Part shown: positions 48,405 to 58,822 of the stretch, one piece after another
Layout: the number at the start of each line of letters is the position of its first letter
Position numbering within the stretch: the first letter of the stretch is position 1
Assembly: GCF_010015445.1 (NCBI RefSeq)
Contig: NC_053128.1
Location: 9,864,840 to 9,928,839, forward strand
From: Perca fluviatilis
Lineage: Eukaryota; Chordata; Actinopteri; Perciformes; Percidae
DNA length: 64,000 bases
Direction of reading: 5' to 3'
The notes under the pieces: generated by a model
The model's input: only the letters and a program-made list of their open reading frames with translations
Databases searched by the model: none
What the model was told of the DNA's origin: nothing
Translations under genes and position numbers: made by a program

Positions 48405-48449
48405 TCTGAACTCTGAACTCTGAACTCTGAACTCTGAACTCTGAACTCT
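48405..48449. repeat. (TCTGAAC)n heptamer minisatellite
   Basis: About six tandem heptamers, TCTGAACTCTGAAC and so on. Confidence 0.9.
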
Positions 48450-49763
48450 CTGAGCACTGCGGCCGTGGAGGGACGCCATACACCCTTCATCTGCACACAC
48501 CGTCCACACTGCCATGACACAGAGCTGGATTTAAATCAGCAAAATATCTCTTTAAGGTGAAGCTGTCTGTTGCTACTGGAAACAGGGTTGATGAGAGTGT
48601 AATTGCGGAAGTTGCCGGTGTTGTGTCGAAGTCTGTTCCCCGTCAATATGTGTTTCCCCCTACCTAAACCCAAACCCACAGTCTGTAGCTAAATGTTAAC
48701 AGTCTATGTCTAACCCAAACCTTATCCCTAACCATAATTATGGATGGGGGCGGGGGAACAGTTTGACACAATGCTGGGAAATCAAAATAAGGATCCAAAC
48801 TAGACAAAAAGCCTCTGAGTCAGTGGTCCTTTTCTCTTTGGGTTTGTCGCTGAGTGACTCCTTTCAAATGAATATAAAACATAAAAACATATTGATCGAT
48901 GATGTCGCCAGTGTCGTATATGACGCCAAACTTCATGTTTTATGTCATATTTAATATCTCCAGATCAATACAATGCAGAGACTTACTTTGTTGTAGTTGT
49001 TGTTGTTTAGAAGCAGAGATGTGCAGCGTTTCAATGCGGTCCTCCATGCGATTGCAGGCCATCCAGAAGTTTTTTAATCCATCATGGAATTACAGTTTTT
49101 TTGTAAAATAAATGAATAATTATGAATCCAAAAATTAAGTCACGTAATCTCCCATTTCTCCACGACGCTTCAACCTAACCTAGTTCTGTGTTTTGCCTTT
49201 TGTTTAATAGCCTAAAAAGTAAATTTCGGAGACTTTGCACAATAACGATAAAAACTATTTGGTCAACTTTTTGTTTGAAAGGCCATCTTTTACTGTTACT
49301 GCCATCTTGGCTGACCTTTTTCACAGCAGACATTTGGACTTGTCATAGTAGAAAAAGCCCAGCTGAAACTGTTAACCTTAACGATGGCTCAGATCCATCA
49401 AGTGTCCCAGTAAGCTATTTCAGTGAGTCAGCATGCACAATACCAGGACCTCTCCTGAGTGGAATGCAGCCATCATTAATGGTTTTGAATGCACCTGTGC
49501 TTTTCCTACTATGACATGTCAACATGTCAACACAACGTGTTGGTCTTGACTGATGATGGGCTGTGTGGACCAATCACATGAGGATATGTCAGTATAGACA
49601 GGGAGCTTGCCCAGCCAATATATAACCCTAACCTGATACAAGCAGGAGGGTCTTGTGGCAGGATCAGGGGCACGTTCAATCTAAAAAAAACCCGTTTTGC
49701 TACAGTTTCCTGGTTGAACAACATGTTTCCTTGCAACGGTGTGAAATGGTGTGCAACGGGTGT

Positions 49764-50517
49764 CAGTACCCGATCCGTTCCACCAGCACGATCCGTTCTG
49801 CGCATGTGCAAGATGACACGTATGCCATGACGTATGCGCAGATACTGTTTTACGACCTGCCCAATCTGTTCCACGCTAGCCTCCACCGGGATAGCTAACA
49901 GCTAATTCGGCTAACCGCTAGCCGACAGCCTTCAGTCTAAAATAACGCATGCGCAGAACGGATCGTGCAGGCAGAACGGACAGCTAGATTCGGTCTAAAA
50001 TAACATTAAGTCAAACATAATGGGAAAAGCAGGCTACAGCTAAATTAAGACTTTACAGTAATAACAATAAAGACAAGTATTGAGTGATTGTATTTTAAAT
50101 GAGCACAAGTAGAACTGACGTAACAGCTGTTATATATGTTAACGTTTATTTTCAAGTTTTATTTTGAGGGTCTTTTAAAGTTTACATGCTGTCTCAGCTA
50201 GCTGTTAGCCGAATTAGCTGTTAGCTAAACTAACGTTATCTTAACTGTGGAGGCTAACGGCAGACCGCTACAGTCAGCTAGCGGTTAGCCAAATTAACCG
50301 TTAGCTAAACTAATGTTAGCTTCCCGGTGGAGGCTAACGGCAGACCGCTATAATCACATAGCGGTCCGCCGAATTAGCTATTAGCTAAACTAACATTAGC
50401 TGGAGGCTAGCGTGGGAACAGATTGGGTAGTGTCGTAAATCCTCGTATCACAGCGCATGCGCGAACATCTTGCGCATGCGCAGAACGGATTGTGCCGGTG
50501 GATCGGATCGGGTACTG
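49764..50517. mobile_element. Inverted-repeat element with internal TTAGC-rich tandem repeats
   Basis: The left end CAGTACCCGATCCGTTCCAC continues through GCACGATCCGTTCTGCGCAT and CCCAATCTGTTCCACGCTAG. The right end carries the complement of each block (50400-50517), giving arms of about 130 bp. The interior (about 49895-50400) repeats GCTAGCGGTTAGCC / GTTAGCTAAACTAA / GGAGGCTAACGGCAGACCGC. No coding capacity; family unknown. Beyond the right end, GATCGGGTACTG and CAGTACCCGATC form an extra hairpin (50506-50541). Confidence 0.8.
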
Positions 50518-50547
50518 TCTATGAGTGACACAGTACCCGATCAAACA

Positions 50548-50990
50548 CTGCTAGCTACAAGTTAGCAATCAAACACAACAAAGGCTGTCACTTGAATGGC
50601 GTTTTGAGCTAACGTTAGCAATCAAACAATCATAGTAAAAACGTTTTTTAAATGACTGCTAGCTACAAGCTAGCAATCAAACACAACAAAGGTCGTCACT
50701 TGAATGGCGTTTTGAGCTAATGTTAGCAACCAAACAATCATAGATAGCTAAAACCTTTTTGAAATTATTTCCATCTTCTGTTATTGTATGTCAAGAGAAA
50801 AGTTTATTATTTTACAGATTTCACAAATTTCGGTAAGACACGTTATGCCGTAAACAGTTTAAATCTGAGCATGCGCGACTCACATCTGCACTCGACCAGA
50901 GCCGGTCTGACTCGGCTAACATCGGGTATGACACGTTATGCGGTAAACCGTTTAAATCTGAGCATGCGCTACTCAAATCTGCACTCTACT
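50548..50990. repeat. Two adjacent direct-repeat pairs
   Basis: The first pair, of about 107-bp period (CTGCTAGCTACAAG, AATCAAACACAACAAAGG, CACTTGAATGGCGTTTTGAG), starts near 50548 and 50655. The second pair, of about 95-bp period (GACACGTTATGCCGTAAAC, TTTAAATCTGAGCATGCG), starts near 50837 and 50929. Confidence 0.85.
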
Positions 50991-53046
50991 CACTTTGGGT
51001 AGTGACAACGACACCGGGCTTTGAGTTATGTTTTCTCTCGTTTGGTGGGTGTGTCTCTCATTAATTGCCTGTGTCACAGGTGATACCCAATCAGCAGAGA
51101 CGTGTCTGTAAACTCGTGGTACTGATGGCGCGTTCATGCCACCTCGGAATAACAGGGACCGCCCCAGTGATTATCACATGGTCGGGATGCGTGTTCTTCT
51201 TCTTCTGTTATATTGGCGTTTGGCATAACAACTTGTTGCATGACTGCCACCAAAGGTTGGGCGGAGCCTAGAGCATCAGGTGTGTGAAAACATGGAGGCC
51301 ACAATAACAAAAGATTTTCTGCTGTTTTCTTATGCGAGCATCCAAACAGTACATCGGCAGGTGTTTGTTTGTGTTATCTGCAGGACAACCAACGGGAAAA
51401 GACACGGATAAGGTGTTGTTTTTTTTATACATGGGCCTATTTATGAATAATTTTAAACATGTTATGTCTGTGCATGTTTCTTGGCAGAGGCATTTGTCCA
51501 CAATAAACAGTTTATTGTCAATGAAATATGTTCAGTGAACCAAAGACGCCTCCATCAAACATCAGTTGTCATCAACGCATCACCAACTGGGAAACTCGGT
51601 TAGCAAAATCGAGCCCGAGTTTCCCAGCTCCGATTCCCACAGGAAGTTACGTGAATGGTGACGTTTTCACTCGGAAAAATGTTTTTCCGATGTCCATGAA
51701 CGCACGGTGAAACGGCACAGCGCTTGCGCACACAACAGTGTTTAACGCACCTCGTTACAGTTTTTAAAAAAACGTGATGCATTGGATATGATACAATTAA
51801 CTTTTGGGATAAACTGTATGGATTCTTCTGGGAAGAAATCGAAATACTAGTTAGTTACAGTGTTAATTTTTCTTTCCTCTGATTGCCAAGAGTCTGGCAA
51901 TAAAGTTGATGACGATAACACTTTGCAAAAGCCAAAAGTCTACTTTATTATTGTTCTCTGTGTGATTGCAATACATTTCTGAGAGATTCAATTTTCAGCA
52001 TACATATCCTGATAGCCCAGGTTGTCCTGAGAAAAATGATATAACTTCATTGGGCATAACAGCGTTGACATTTTACAATTTATTTACATTATTACACAAG
52101 GAGACCATGTGAACCAAAGACTGGGGGGAAAGACCTCAGAGCATTAAGGCTGAATCAAAACTTTTTTTTTAAATACTATTTTAGGCATCTTTGCCTTTGA
52201 CAATTTTAAATTTGATAATCAACATAAGAAGCAGGGGGGTGACATAACTTAAAAGTGCATTGCATCAACAGCAAAACAAAAAAAGTTAGCCATCTTTCAT
52301 CACTGCTCTCTGTTTTTTTTCTCTCTTTGAATGAATAAAATGGATATAAAGGCTTCAATTGCCGGCCATGTCTCCCTCATGTGCACTATGAAAGGAGATC
52401 AAGCTGGGTTTTGTTGCTAAGAATATGCAGCAGTCACAGCAGAGAGCATCCAAGCTGTTCTGATAAGAAGTAGGTCAATATGTGCCTCGGAAAGATGTAA
52501 AGACTTTTGATCCAAAATCAAACCTTGGTTTATCCGTGGCACCAAATCCTAAAGTACAAAGATAACAAGGGTCAGAGGTTGACAAACTGATAAGACTGGA
52601 TCCTGTCAGGTTGACAGATATTTTACAAATGTTGTACGATGAACCTAATGGCTTTTTTTCTCAATATGTTTACAATATCGAAAACTAATTCTTTATGTGC
52701 GTGTGCAAATTATCCTAGTCAAATTAACTTTTGCCACCTCCAAATTGGGCTTATTCCAATTATAATATCTAGAGTGAAAGTCCTGAGTCCAAAGGTGAGT
52801 GTGGAATGATCATGGTAGGAAAGATTAGAAATGAGGTTAATAAAACAATGGAAGTATAAATGAGATTTGACATATTTTTGCAGCGGAACTGTGAGAAAAA
52901 ATCTGATGCAGGTGCTTGTTTTTCCCCAAATGTGACTTACTTGTATGGTATCCTAATAGTTAGCAGGTGTGACGACCCTTGTTGTGTTAGTGTGTTAGCT
53001 TGTTAGTGTAAGCTGGAACACGTGAGGGTTCCCAGGCTATTTAAGC

Positions 53047-53101
53047 CTCTCTCTCTCTCTCTCTCTCTATCGCTCGCTCTCTCTCTCTCTCTCTCTCGCT
53101 C
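53047..53101. repeat. (CT)n microsatellite
   Basis: CT repeats interrupted by CGCTCG. Confidence 0.9.
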
Positions 53102-53197
53102 TGCCAGTCAGTCGCTGCTGTTCAGCTCTTTCTGTTTTGCCATTGGTTTGGTTATGTTGTTTTGGGGTTATCTTTATGTTTAGTTTACACACGCGTG

Positions 53198-53200
<3 letters not shown>

Positions 53201-53272
<72 letters not shown>
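53201..53272. repeat. (CA)n microsatellite
   Basis: About 35 CA units. Confidence 0.95.
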
Positions 53273-53274
<2 letters not shown>

Positions 53275-53499
53275 CCCATATGGGATCAGCATATGCTTAA
53301 CAAGGATGAAATGGCTATGTTATATAGCATATGCTCTATGGTGCCTCTCAGCCACTCTATATCTGGGAATTATTTCTGACAAATCCTGCAAAGATTAGAG
53401 AAAATACAAGAAAATTGAAATGTTGGTGCCTAAACCACACTGTCCTCATGTACACTTACACCACTGATAACCACACCTGACACCTTTTTTTAATAATCA

Positions 53500-53505
53500 T
53501 TTATT
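53500..53505 (-). terminator. Candidate polyadenylation signal of the RING gene
   Basis: AATAAA on the minus strand, about 165 nt downstream of the stop codon of the RING-finger gene. Confidence 0.5.
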
Positions 53506-53670
53506 TGGTCTGATTTGGTTTCATTTGAATAATTAAGTATATTTTTGTAAAACATTACCACGGCGCGTCTCCCATTTGCTGTGGCATACGAGCCGGGTCA
53601 TAACAACAAGCAGTTAATTCATAAACCATTTTGCAGAAGTCAGACATCACTCAAATGATGATCCATACGC

Positions 53671-54492
53671 TTAGCCGCCACTGAAAAGTATGGCCAGTAT
53701 AAGAACAGGAAGGACCATGTATAGGAAGTAGCCCAGCAGCACCAGGAAGAGCAGCAGCAGAGCAGTGACGCAGAAGCAGGTGAAGTATGGTCGCACCAGT
53801 CTGAAGCCTCTGACGAGGCGGCTGGGGTAGATGCTGCATCCACATATGTGCGTGTCTGCCTCTGGCTGCTCTTCCCCGGCAAAGCAGCACAACAGCGACG
53901 CAGGGACGCCCTGAAGCTCAGGGCCAGGACTGACGGCGAGGGCTGGTCCGGGCTCGTAAACCCTGTCACTGTACAACTCCTCCTGCAGCCTTCTGATCTC
54001 CCACTGTGGGAACGGGGTGGTCTGTCGACAGAAGGGGCACTGCAGTCGGCTCTGGTCCTTGGCCCGCCTCATGATGCCAGCTATACAGCTGTTGCACAGT
54101 GCGTGGTTGCAGTTGAGTAAAGTGACGTGGTGCGAGTGGAGCAGCTCGCTGCAGATGGGGCACTCGTGCCGACTGCTGTCACTGCACAAACTCCTGACAC
54201 TTCCACCGCAGCCGGCCTCGCGCCTGCCAGCCAAATCCAGCTGATGTGGAACAGATGTCTTTGGGTCAGCCCCATCTGTCGCTGTTTGCGTGTCTGCTTT
54301 GTGATTCTCATCACGGCTGTCCTGATGTTTGTGCCGAAGCAGAGGCTGTGCGACCGAGTCGCTCTCGTCGCCTCGCTTGCCCCTCGTGGTGTAGAAAACT
54401 CTGACACAAGTCCCTTCAGCAGCCAGCAAGTGCTTTTCTTCAAGTGTAACAACGCCTTCCTCCCCAGTTCCAAGGGCTTCTCCCTCATCCAT
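53671..54492 (-). CDS. Membrane-anchored C3HC4 RING finger protein (probable E3 ubiquitin ligase)
   Basis: An uninterrupted single-exon frame of 273 residues. Residues 111-155 form a C3HC4 RING: CPIC, CNH, C-x2-C (ALCNSC) and CPFC. RING domains recruit ubiquitin-loaded E2 enzymes. Residues about 237-270 (TALLLLFLVLLGYFLYMV then LPVLILAILF) are strongly hydrophobic and could form one or two membrane helices, so the protein is probably tail-anchored with its RING in the cytosol. The N-terminal 100 residues are polar and look disordered. A Cys-rich patch (LLCC, CGC) precedes the membrane part. The layout resembles the small vertebrate RNF223/RNF225/RNF186-type proteins, but I cannot name the orthologue. 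The start at 54492 follows AAGG and is the first ATG in this frame. High GC content distinguishes it from the AT-rich flanks. Confidence 0.88.
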   Translation of the reverse strand: MDEGEALGTGEEGVVTLEEKHLLAAEGTCVRVFYTTRGKRGDESDSVAQPLLRHKHQDSRDENHKADTQTATDGADPKTSVPHQLDLAGRREAGCGGSVRSLCSDSSRHECPICSELLHSHHVTLLNCNHALCNSCIAGIMRRAKDQSRLQCPFCRQTTPFPQWEIRRLQEELYSDRVYEPGPALAVSPGPELQGVPASLLCCFAGEEQPEADTHICGCSIYPSRLVRGFRLVRPYFTCFCVTALLLLFLVLLGYFLYMVLPVLILAILFSGG

Positions 54493-54987
54493 CCTTCATA
54501 TGAAGATTCTTTTTCTTTTTTCCTGCCCGTTTTAGACATTTAACGCAGCCCTAACACAAGTTCAACATGTTTCTTTATTACAGCAAACTTACTTACTTCG
54601 TGGACAAAGCTCAAGTGAGCCAACTGTTGATGTAATGCTTCAGTAAAACAAAGGCAACCCAGTCCTCTCCCTCTAAAAACCCAGATAAGATAAGCACATT
54701 CACAGATAAGGAGTGCTGTGCAATAATAAGAGATTCAGGGAAGTGCCACTGGCCAAGTAGTACAGTGAACATTTCACTACTTCGCTCAATTTAACACGCT
54801 AACGTATGCAGTGCAACGGAAAGGAGTATGCATGAGCAAACACATTAGAGCAGAGCAGACAGATTTATTCTGCATATTTAAATAAACAGTACATCTGTAG
54901 ATTAGCCAGTAACAAAAATACATTTTAATATTAAGATGGAACAAAAGATAGGATTTCATCTGATATTCATTGTGCTTTTTTATTTTG

Positions 54988-55010
54988 ATATATATATATA
55001 TATATATATA
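54988..55010. repeat. (TA)n microsatellite
   Basis: About 12 TA units. Confidence 0.85.
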
Positions 55011-55734
55011 TTAAACATTGCTGGTTATTTGCTTTGAAATGTGTTTTCTCTCTTCTGACAATCTCACGGAAATTAAAATGTAATGCAAAGCAATTGCACA
55101 TAATCAGCCCTATCACCACAGGCAACTGAAGATTAATGCACCGCATCATTTAACAAAGCCTCGCAGCAATGTGGGGCATCAAGTCAGTGACGAGTCGACA
55201 ATGTGCACAGTGAATAAACAATAAAAATGCATATTGCTGTCTTTCATACAGATCTGCTGGAGCAGTAATCTGTATGTAAAACACAAACTAAATAATACAC
55301 TGACAGAGTATGAAATACAAACACGTCTCAGTTTTTAACATAAATGATCAGACTTGAAATTAAGTCAAGACGGACTCTAAATGCAGTAAAGATTTGTAAT
55401 GCTTGGTCGTAAATAAAAAAAAATAAAAAATAAAAAAAACACAAAACTTTGCATACTGACATGAATCCCTGATCAGGGGAAAAAACATTGAAGTAAAAAT
55501 ATTGCTATAGATGTACAAGATGTACTTCTTTTTATTACATACTTGCAAGAGCCCAGGGAACTTATATTTTCTTCAAATCCTATTCATTTTGGGTCAATCA
55601 TTTTCTTGTATGTTAAGTTCAGAACAGAGATCATAATCAAAGGACCACTTCATCATTTCTCACCATTATCTAGCACAACCATGCTTGTTAAAGGAATAGT
55701 TCAACATTTAAGAGACAGATTAGAAAATTGATAT

Positions 55735-55761
55735 CATGTATGGAGTTAGAATCATGCCAAA

Positions 55762-55828
<67 letters not shown>

Positions 55829-57231
55829 AACGATTCACAAACAAACTCAGTGTGGTTTGCAAATACAAAACATCATTCACAAACTAATGCATTTTGTTCT
55901 GCAAATAAGAAACCTACCTATCAAACAAATACAGTATGTTTTACACATACAAAGAAACTTTTAAAATATCCTGCAACTACAAACTAAAATCTTTCAAGTA
56001 CAAAAAAAATTCCTTCATGTACAAAAAGAAATCCTTCAAGTACAATACAAAATCCTACAAGTACAAAAAAAAATCCTTCAAGTACAAAAAAAAATCTACA
56101 AGTATGAAAACACGTGACTTTTGGCACTAATTTCCCACCTTGCTGATCCAAACACAAATGCCCTCAGATCCACACACAAATGCCAGTAAATTTTCTAACA
56201 AATGTCCTGTAATTTGCACTCCACAACAGCAGGTAGCGCTGTTAAGTCAATTTAAGCCTACCAGGACCATAGATATATACACACGGATTTTTTTAAACGT
56301 TATTACCGTGCATAACTTACTGGAACAAAGCTGAGCAACGTGTTGTTGCTGGTGACAAAACCACTGATTATATATATGTATATTGAAGCGATACTGGCGT
56401 TAAAGACCCGCTGATCGTTGTCTGATTCAAATGAATGCCGGCATTGCATCGTGGGAAATCGGCTTTGCATGCGCCCAGCTCTGATCATTGTTCTGTCTTA
56501 CAGCATACTGTAATATTTCACCAGTAATAAGACCACAATAATATTATTAAAATAAAGAAATGCATACTATGATAATATCTACATATATGTTGCTAGATGT
56601 AGTATTATAGTTTAAAAAATATCAAAACAACAAAGCAATCCAGCTTCCCTGGCCGAAATAGACCGAAATAATAACATTAAAAGAAATACAATTAAACCAT
56701 GATAAGATCTGGTGAATAAATGTTGATTAAAACAGCGGTTATTTGGCTAAAAATACAAAAAATAGCAAAGCTGTATACAGCTTCTCTGTACAGAAATAAA
56801 CCTGCTGTGATCAGGGAATCTGTGCGTAGACCACGGATGATGCCTGGCATTTGTGTGTGGATCTGAAGGCATTTGTGTGCGGATCAGCAAGGTGGAAAAT
56901 TTGTGCCAAAAGTCACGTGACAGTTTTTCGTACTTGTAGAATTTGTTTTGTACTTGAAGGATTTTTTTTTTTGTACTTGTAGAATTTTTTTTGTACTTGA
57001 AGGATTTTAGTTTGTACTTGCAGGATATTTTAAAAGTTTCTTTGTATGTGTAAAATATACTGTATTTGTTTGATAGGTAGGTTTCTTATTTGCAGAACAA
57101 AATGCATTAGTTTGTGAATGATGTTTCGTATTTGCAAACCACACTAAGTTTGTTTGTGAATCGTTGGGCGTGAGTAAAACACGTTTTGTGTGTGTGTGAG
57201 GTTTTGGCATGATTCTAACTCCATAATCATG
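55735..57231. mobile_element. Foldback element with arms of about 390-450 bp
   Basis: The left arm (55735-56185) begins CATGTATGGAGTTAGAATCA then TGCCAAAACCTCACAC. The right arm (56845-57231) is its inverted copy, ending TTTTGGCATGATTCTAACTC then CATAATCATG. Matching landmarks include CCCAACGATTCACAAACAAA, AAGAAACCTACCTATCAAAC, and a row of (TT)CAAGTACAAAAA repeats. The left arm has gained a (CA)n expansion (55767-55827). The spacer (56186-56844) shows no transposase. Confidence 0.85.
55767..55827. repeat. (CA)n microsatellite in one foldback arm
   Basis: About 30 CA units; the sister arm has only a short (GT)n run at the same place. Confidence 0.95.
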
Positions 57232-58034
57232 TCTCTGTTAAAGCAGCTGTAATCAATAGTTGTTTTACAGTATAATGTCAATGGATGTCTCGTATGGGAA
57301 AGTGGTGATGCTACAGAGAATTTTCTGCAGTCTGTAGCAGGACACATCACCAATGTTTTTTCTTAACCCAAAGTCTAGCTTCATTTTTCCTTGTTACAAA
57401 CTTGTACAGTTTTTTTTTTTTGAGGTATTGAGGAGATAACTTCACAAAAAAACTGGTGAAGTGGTACTTTCGGTTGTCATTGCACACTGCTGTGACTAGA
57501 AAGTCACTATCAGATATCAGTCGGAAAACACCCACCTGCCATTAAACCTGCGGCTGGGGCATTGGCCAGTGTGATTTAAACTTACAGATTGGAAGGCCAG
57601 ATACGTGTTTTCTAATGCAGATAAAGCCAGAGTGGGAAAGAAACTGATATCAGATCATAGTGTTGTGAGACTTTTCACTGAACTCAAACTCGAGGCAGGT
57701 GGTTTAACCCATGCCACACATACAGACAGAAAACAAGATTAGCTTGCTGTTCTTAAGCAGAAGACTGTTACTGGTAATTATGTAGTATAATTAAGTATTT
57801 AAGTATATTAAGTAATTAAGTATTTGCATATTGCAGAGTAAAATGGCTTTGTGGTCCTCTTAGTATTGCTTGCTTTCTGTATTAGCACTGGTTCATCAAA
57901 ATCTCACATTTATGGGCTGAATCCACTCAGTTACTTATACCGGTCCAACCAGGCGACATGACATCTGTAGGCACTTGTGTATGTAAAGCTGGAAAGTCAT
58001 ATTATCCCCTTCAATGAGACTTATTAAAGGAGGT

Positions 58035-58455
58035 TATACGGTTTACAAGCGGCCGAAATGAGTTTCCTCAGGAGGGTGGCTGGTGTCTCCCTTAGAGATA
58101 GGGTGAGAAGCTCAGTCATCCGTGAGGAACTGAGAGTAGAGCCGCTGCTCTTTTGCGTCGAAAGGAGCAAGTTGAGGTGGTTTGGGCATCTTGTAAGGAT
58201 GCCCCCTGGAACACCTCGCTAGGGAACACCTCGCTAGGGAGGTGTTCCAGGCACGTCCAGCTGGGAGTAGGCCTCGGGGAAGAACCAGGACTAGGTGGAG
58301 GGATTATACCTCCAACCTGGCCTGGGAACGCCTCGGGATCCCCCAGTCAGAGCTGGTTAATGTGGCTCGGGAAAGGGAAGTTTGGGAGGTCCCCCGCTGG
58401 AGCTGCTGCCCAACGCAGCCCGACCCCGGATAAGCGGACGAAGAAGAAGAGACGG
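58035..58455 (+). mobile_element. LINE 3' end (reverse-transcriptase ORF C-terminus and tail)
   Basis: Translated fragments in two frames resemble the C-terminal end of non-LTR retrotransposon ORF2 proteins that are abundant in fish: SKLRWFGHLV, then RPRGRTRTRWRDYTSNLAWE, then WSCCPTQPDPG, ending with CCCCGGATAAGCGGACGAAG AAGAAG. An 18-bp tandem duplication (GGAACACCTCGCTAGG) near 58206-58241 breaks the frame. The 5' part is missing, as usual for LINEs. Confidence 0.75.
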
Positions 58456-58536
58456 TTATACGGTTTAACATAAGTTTCAGGCTTTTAAAAGAGCCCCATC
58501 CCAACAAACAAATCAGGTCTCCTTTTCCTCCTTTAA

Positions 58537-58542
58537 TTTATT
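58537..58542 (-). terminator. Candidate polyadenylation signal of the nvd-like gene
   Basis: AATAAA on the minus strand, about 120 nt downstream of the stop codon at 58661-58663. Confidence 0.55.
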
Positions 58543-58660
58543 ACTGTATATGTGACAGAAGAAAATCAATTGTGGACTCCCCTCCTCTGACACTTCTGAT
58601 TAATGTCAACCCTGACCTGACATCTTCTCTGCTGATCTCTCCACTTTTAGTTCAGGGAGG

Positions 58661-58822
58661 TCAGAAGTCCAAAGTGTCACGCTGGTATTGCAGCCGCGGG
58701 CTGTTCTCGCTGTAGAACTGACTGTACCAGCGCCTGTGCTTCTGGATGGCTGAGTCTTCCTTCACGAGGAGAGGCTTGGAGATGTACTTCTTATTGTTCC
58801 AGATCATCACATCGCGCTCAAA
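58661..58822 (-). CDS. nvd: nvd-like terminal coding exon
   Basis: Encodes [18 protein letters not shown] through [11 protein letters not shown] and a TGA stop (53 residues). The acceptor is GTGTTTATAG. It follows the penultimate exon in phase 0. Confidence 0.88.
   Translation of the reverse strand, partial: FERDVMIWNNKKYISKPLLVKEDSAIQKHRRWYSQFYSENSPRLQYQRDTLDF

Larger units (their letters stand above)
37721..53499. other. Intergenic region between grin1 and the RING gene (about 15.8 kb)
   Basis: No gene recognised on either strand. It carries microsatellites at 38.1, 38.3 and 53.0-53.3 kb, MITEs at 39.3 and 40.7 kb, a Tc1-like element at 43.8 kb, a tandem repeat at 47.9 kb, and an inverted/tandem repeat cluster at 49.8-51.0 kb. 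Some stretches (45.9-47.7, 51.8-53.0 kb) look unique and could hold distal regulatory DNA, which I cannot demonstrate. Confidence 0.65.
54493..58536. other. Intergenic region between the RING gene and the nvd-like gene
   Basis: No gene recognised. It contains a (TA)n run near 54988, the large foldback element at 55735-57231 and a LINE 3' end at 58035-58455. Sequence just above 54492 should hold the 5' untranslated region and promoter of the RING gene, but no clear core element is visible. Confidence 0.6.

Noticed and set aside
48405..48449. CRISPR-like short regular repeats
   Set aside because: Heptamers without spacers in a vertebrate genome; a plain minisatellite.
54127..54543. 138-codon plus-strand open frame
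   Set aside because: Antisense shadow of the GC-rich RING-finger gene.
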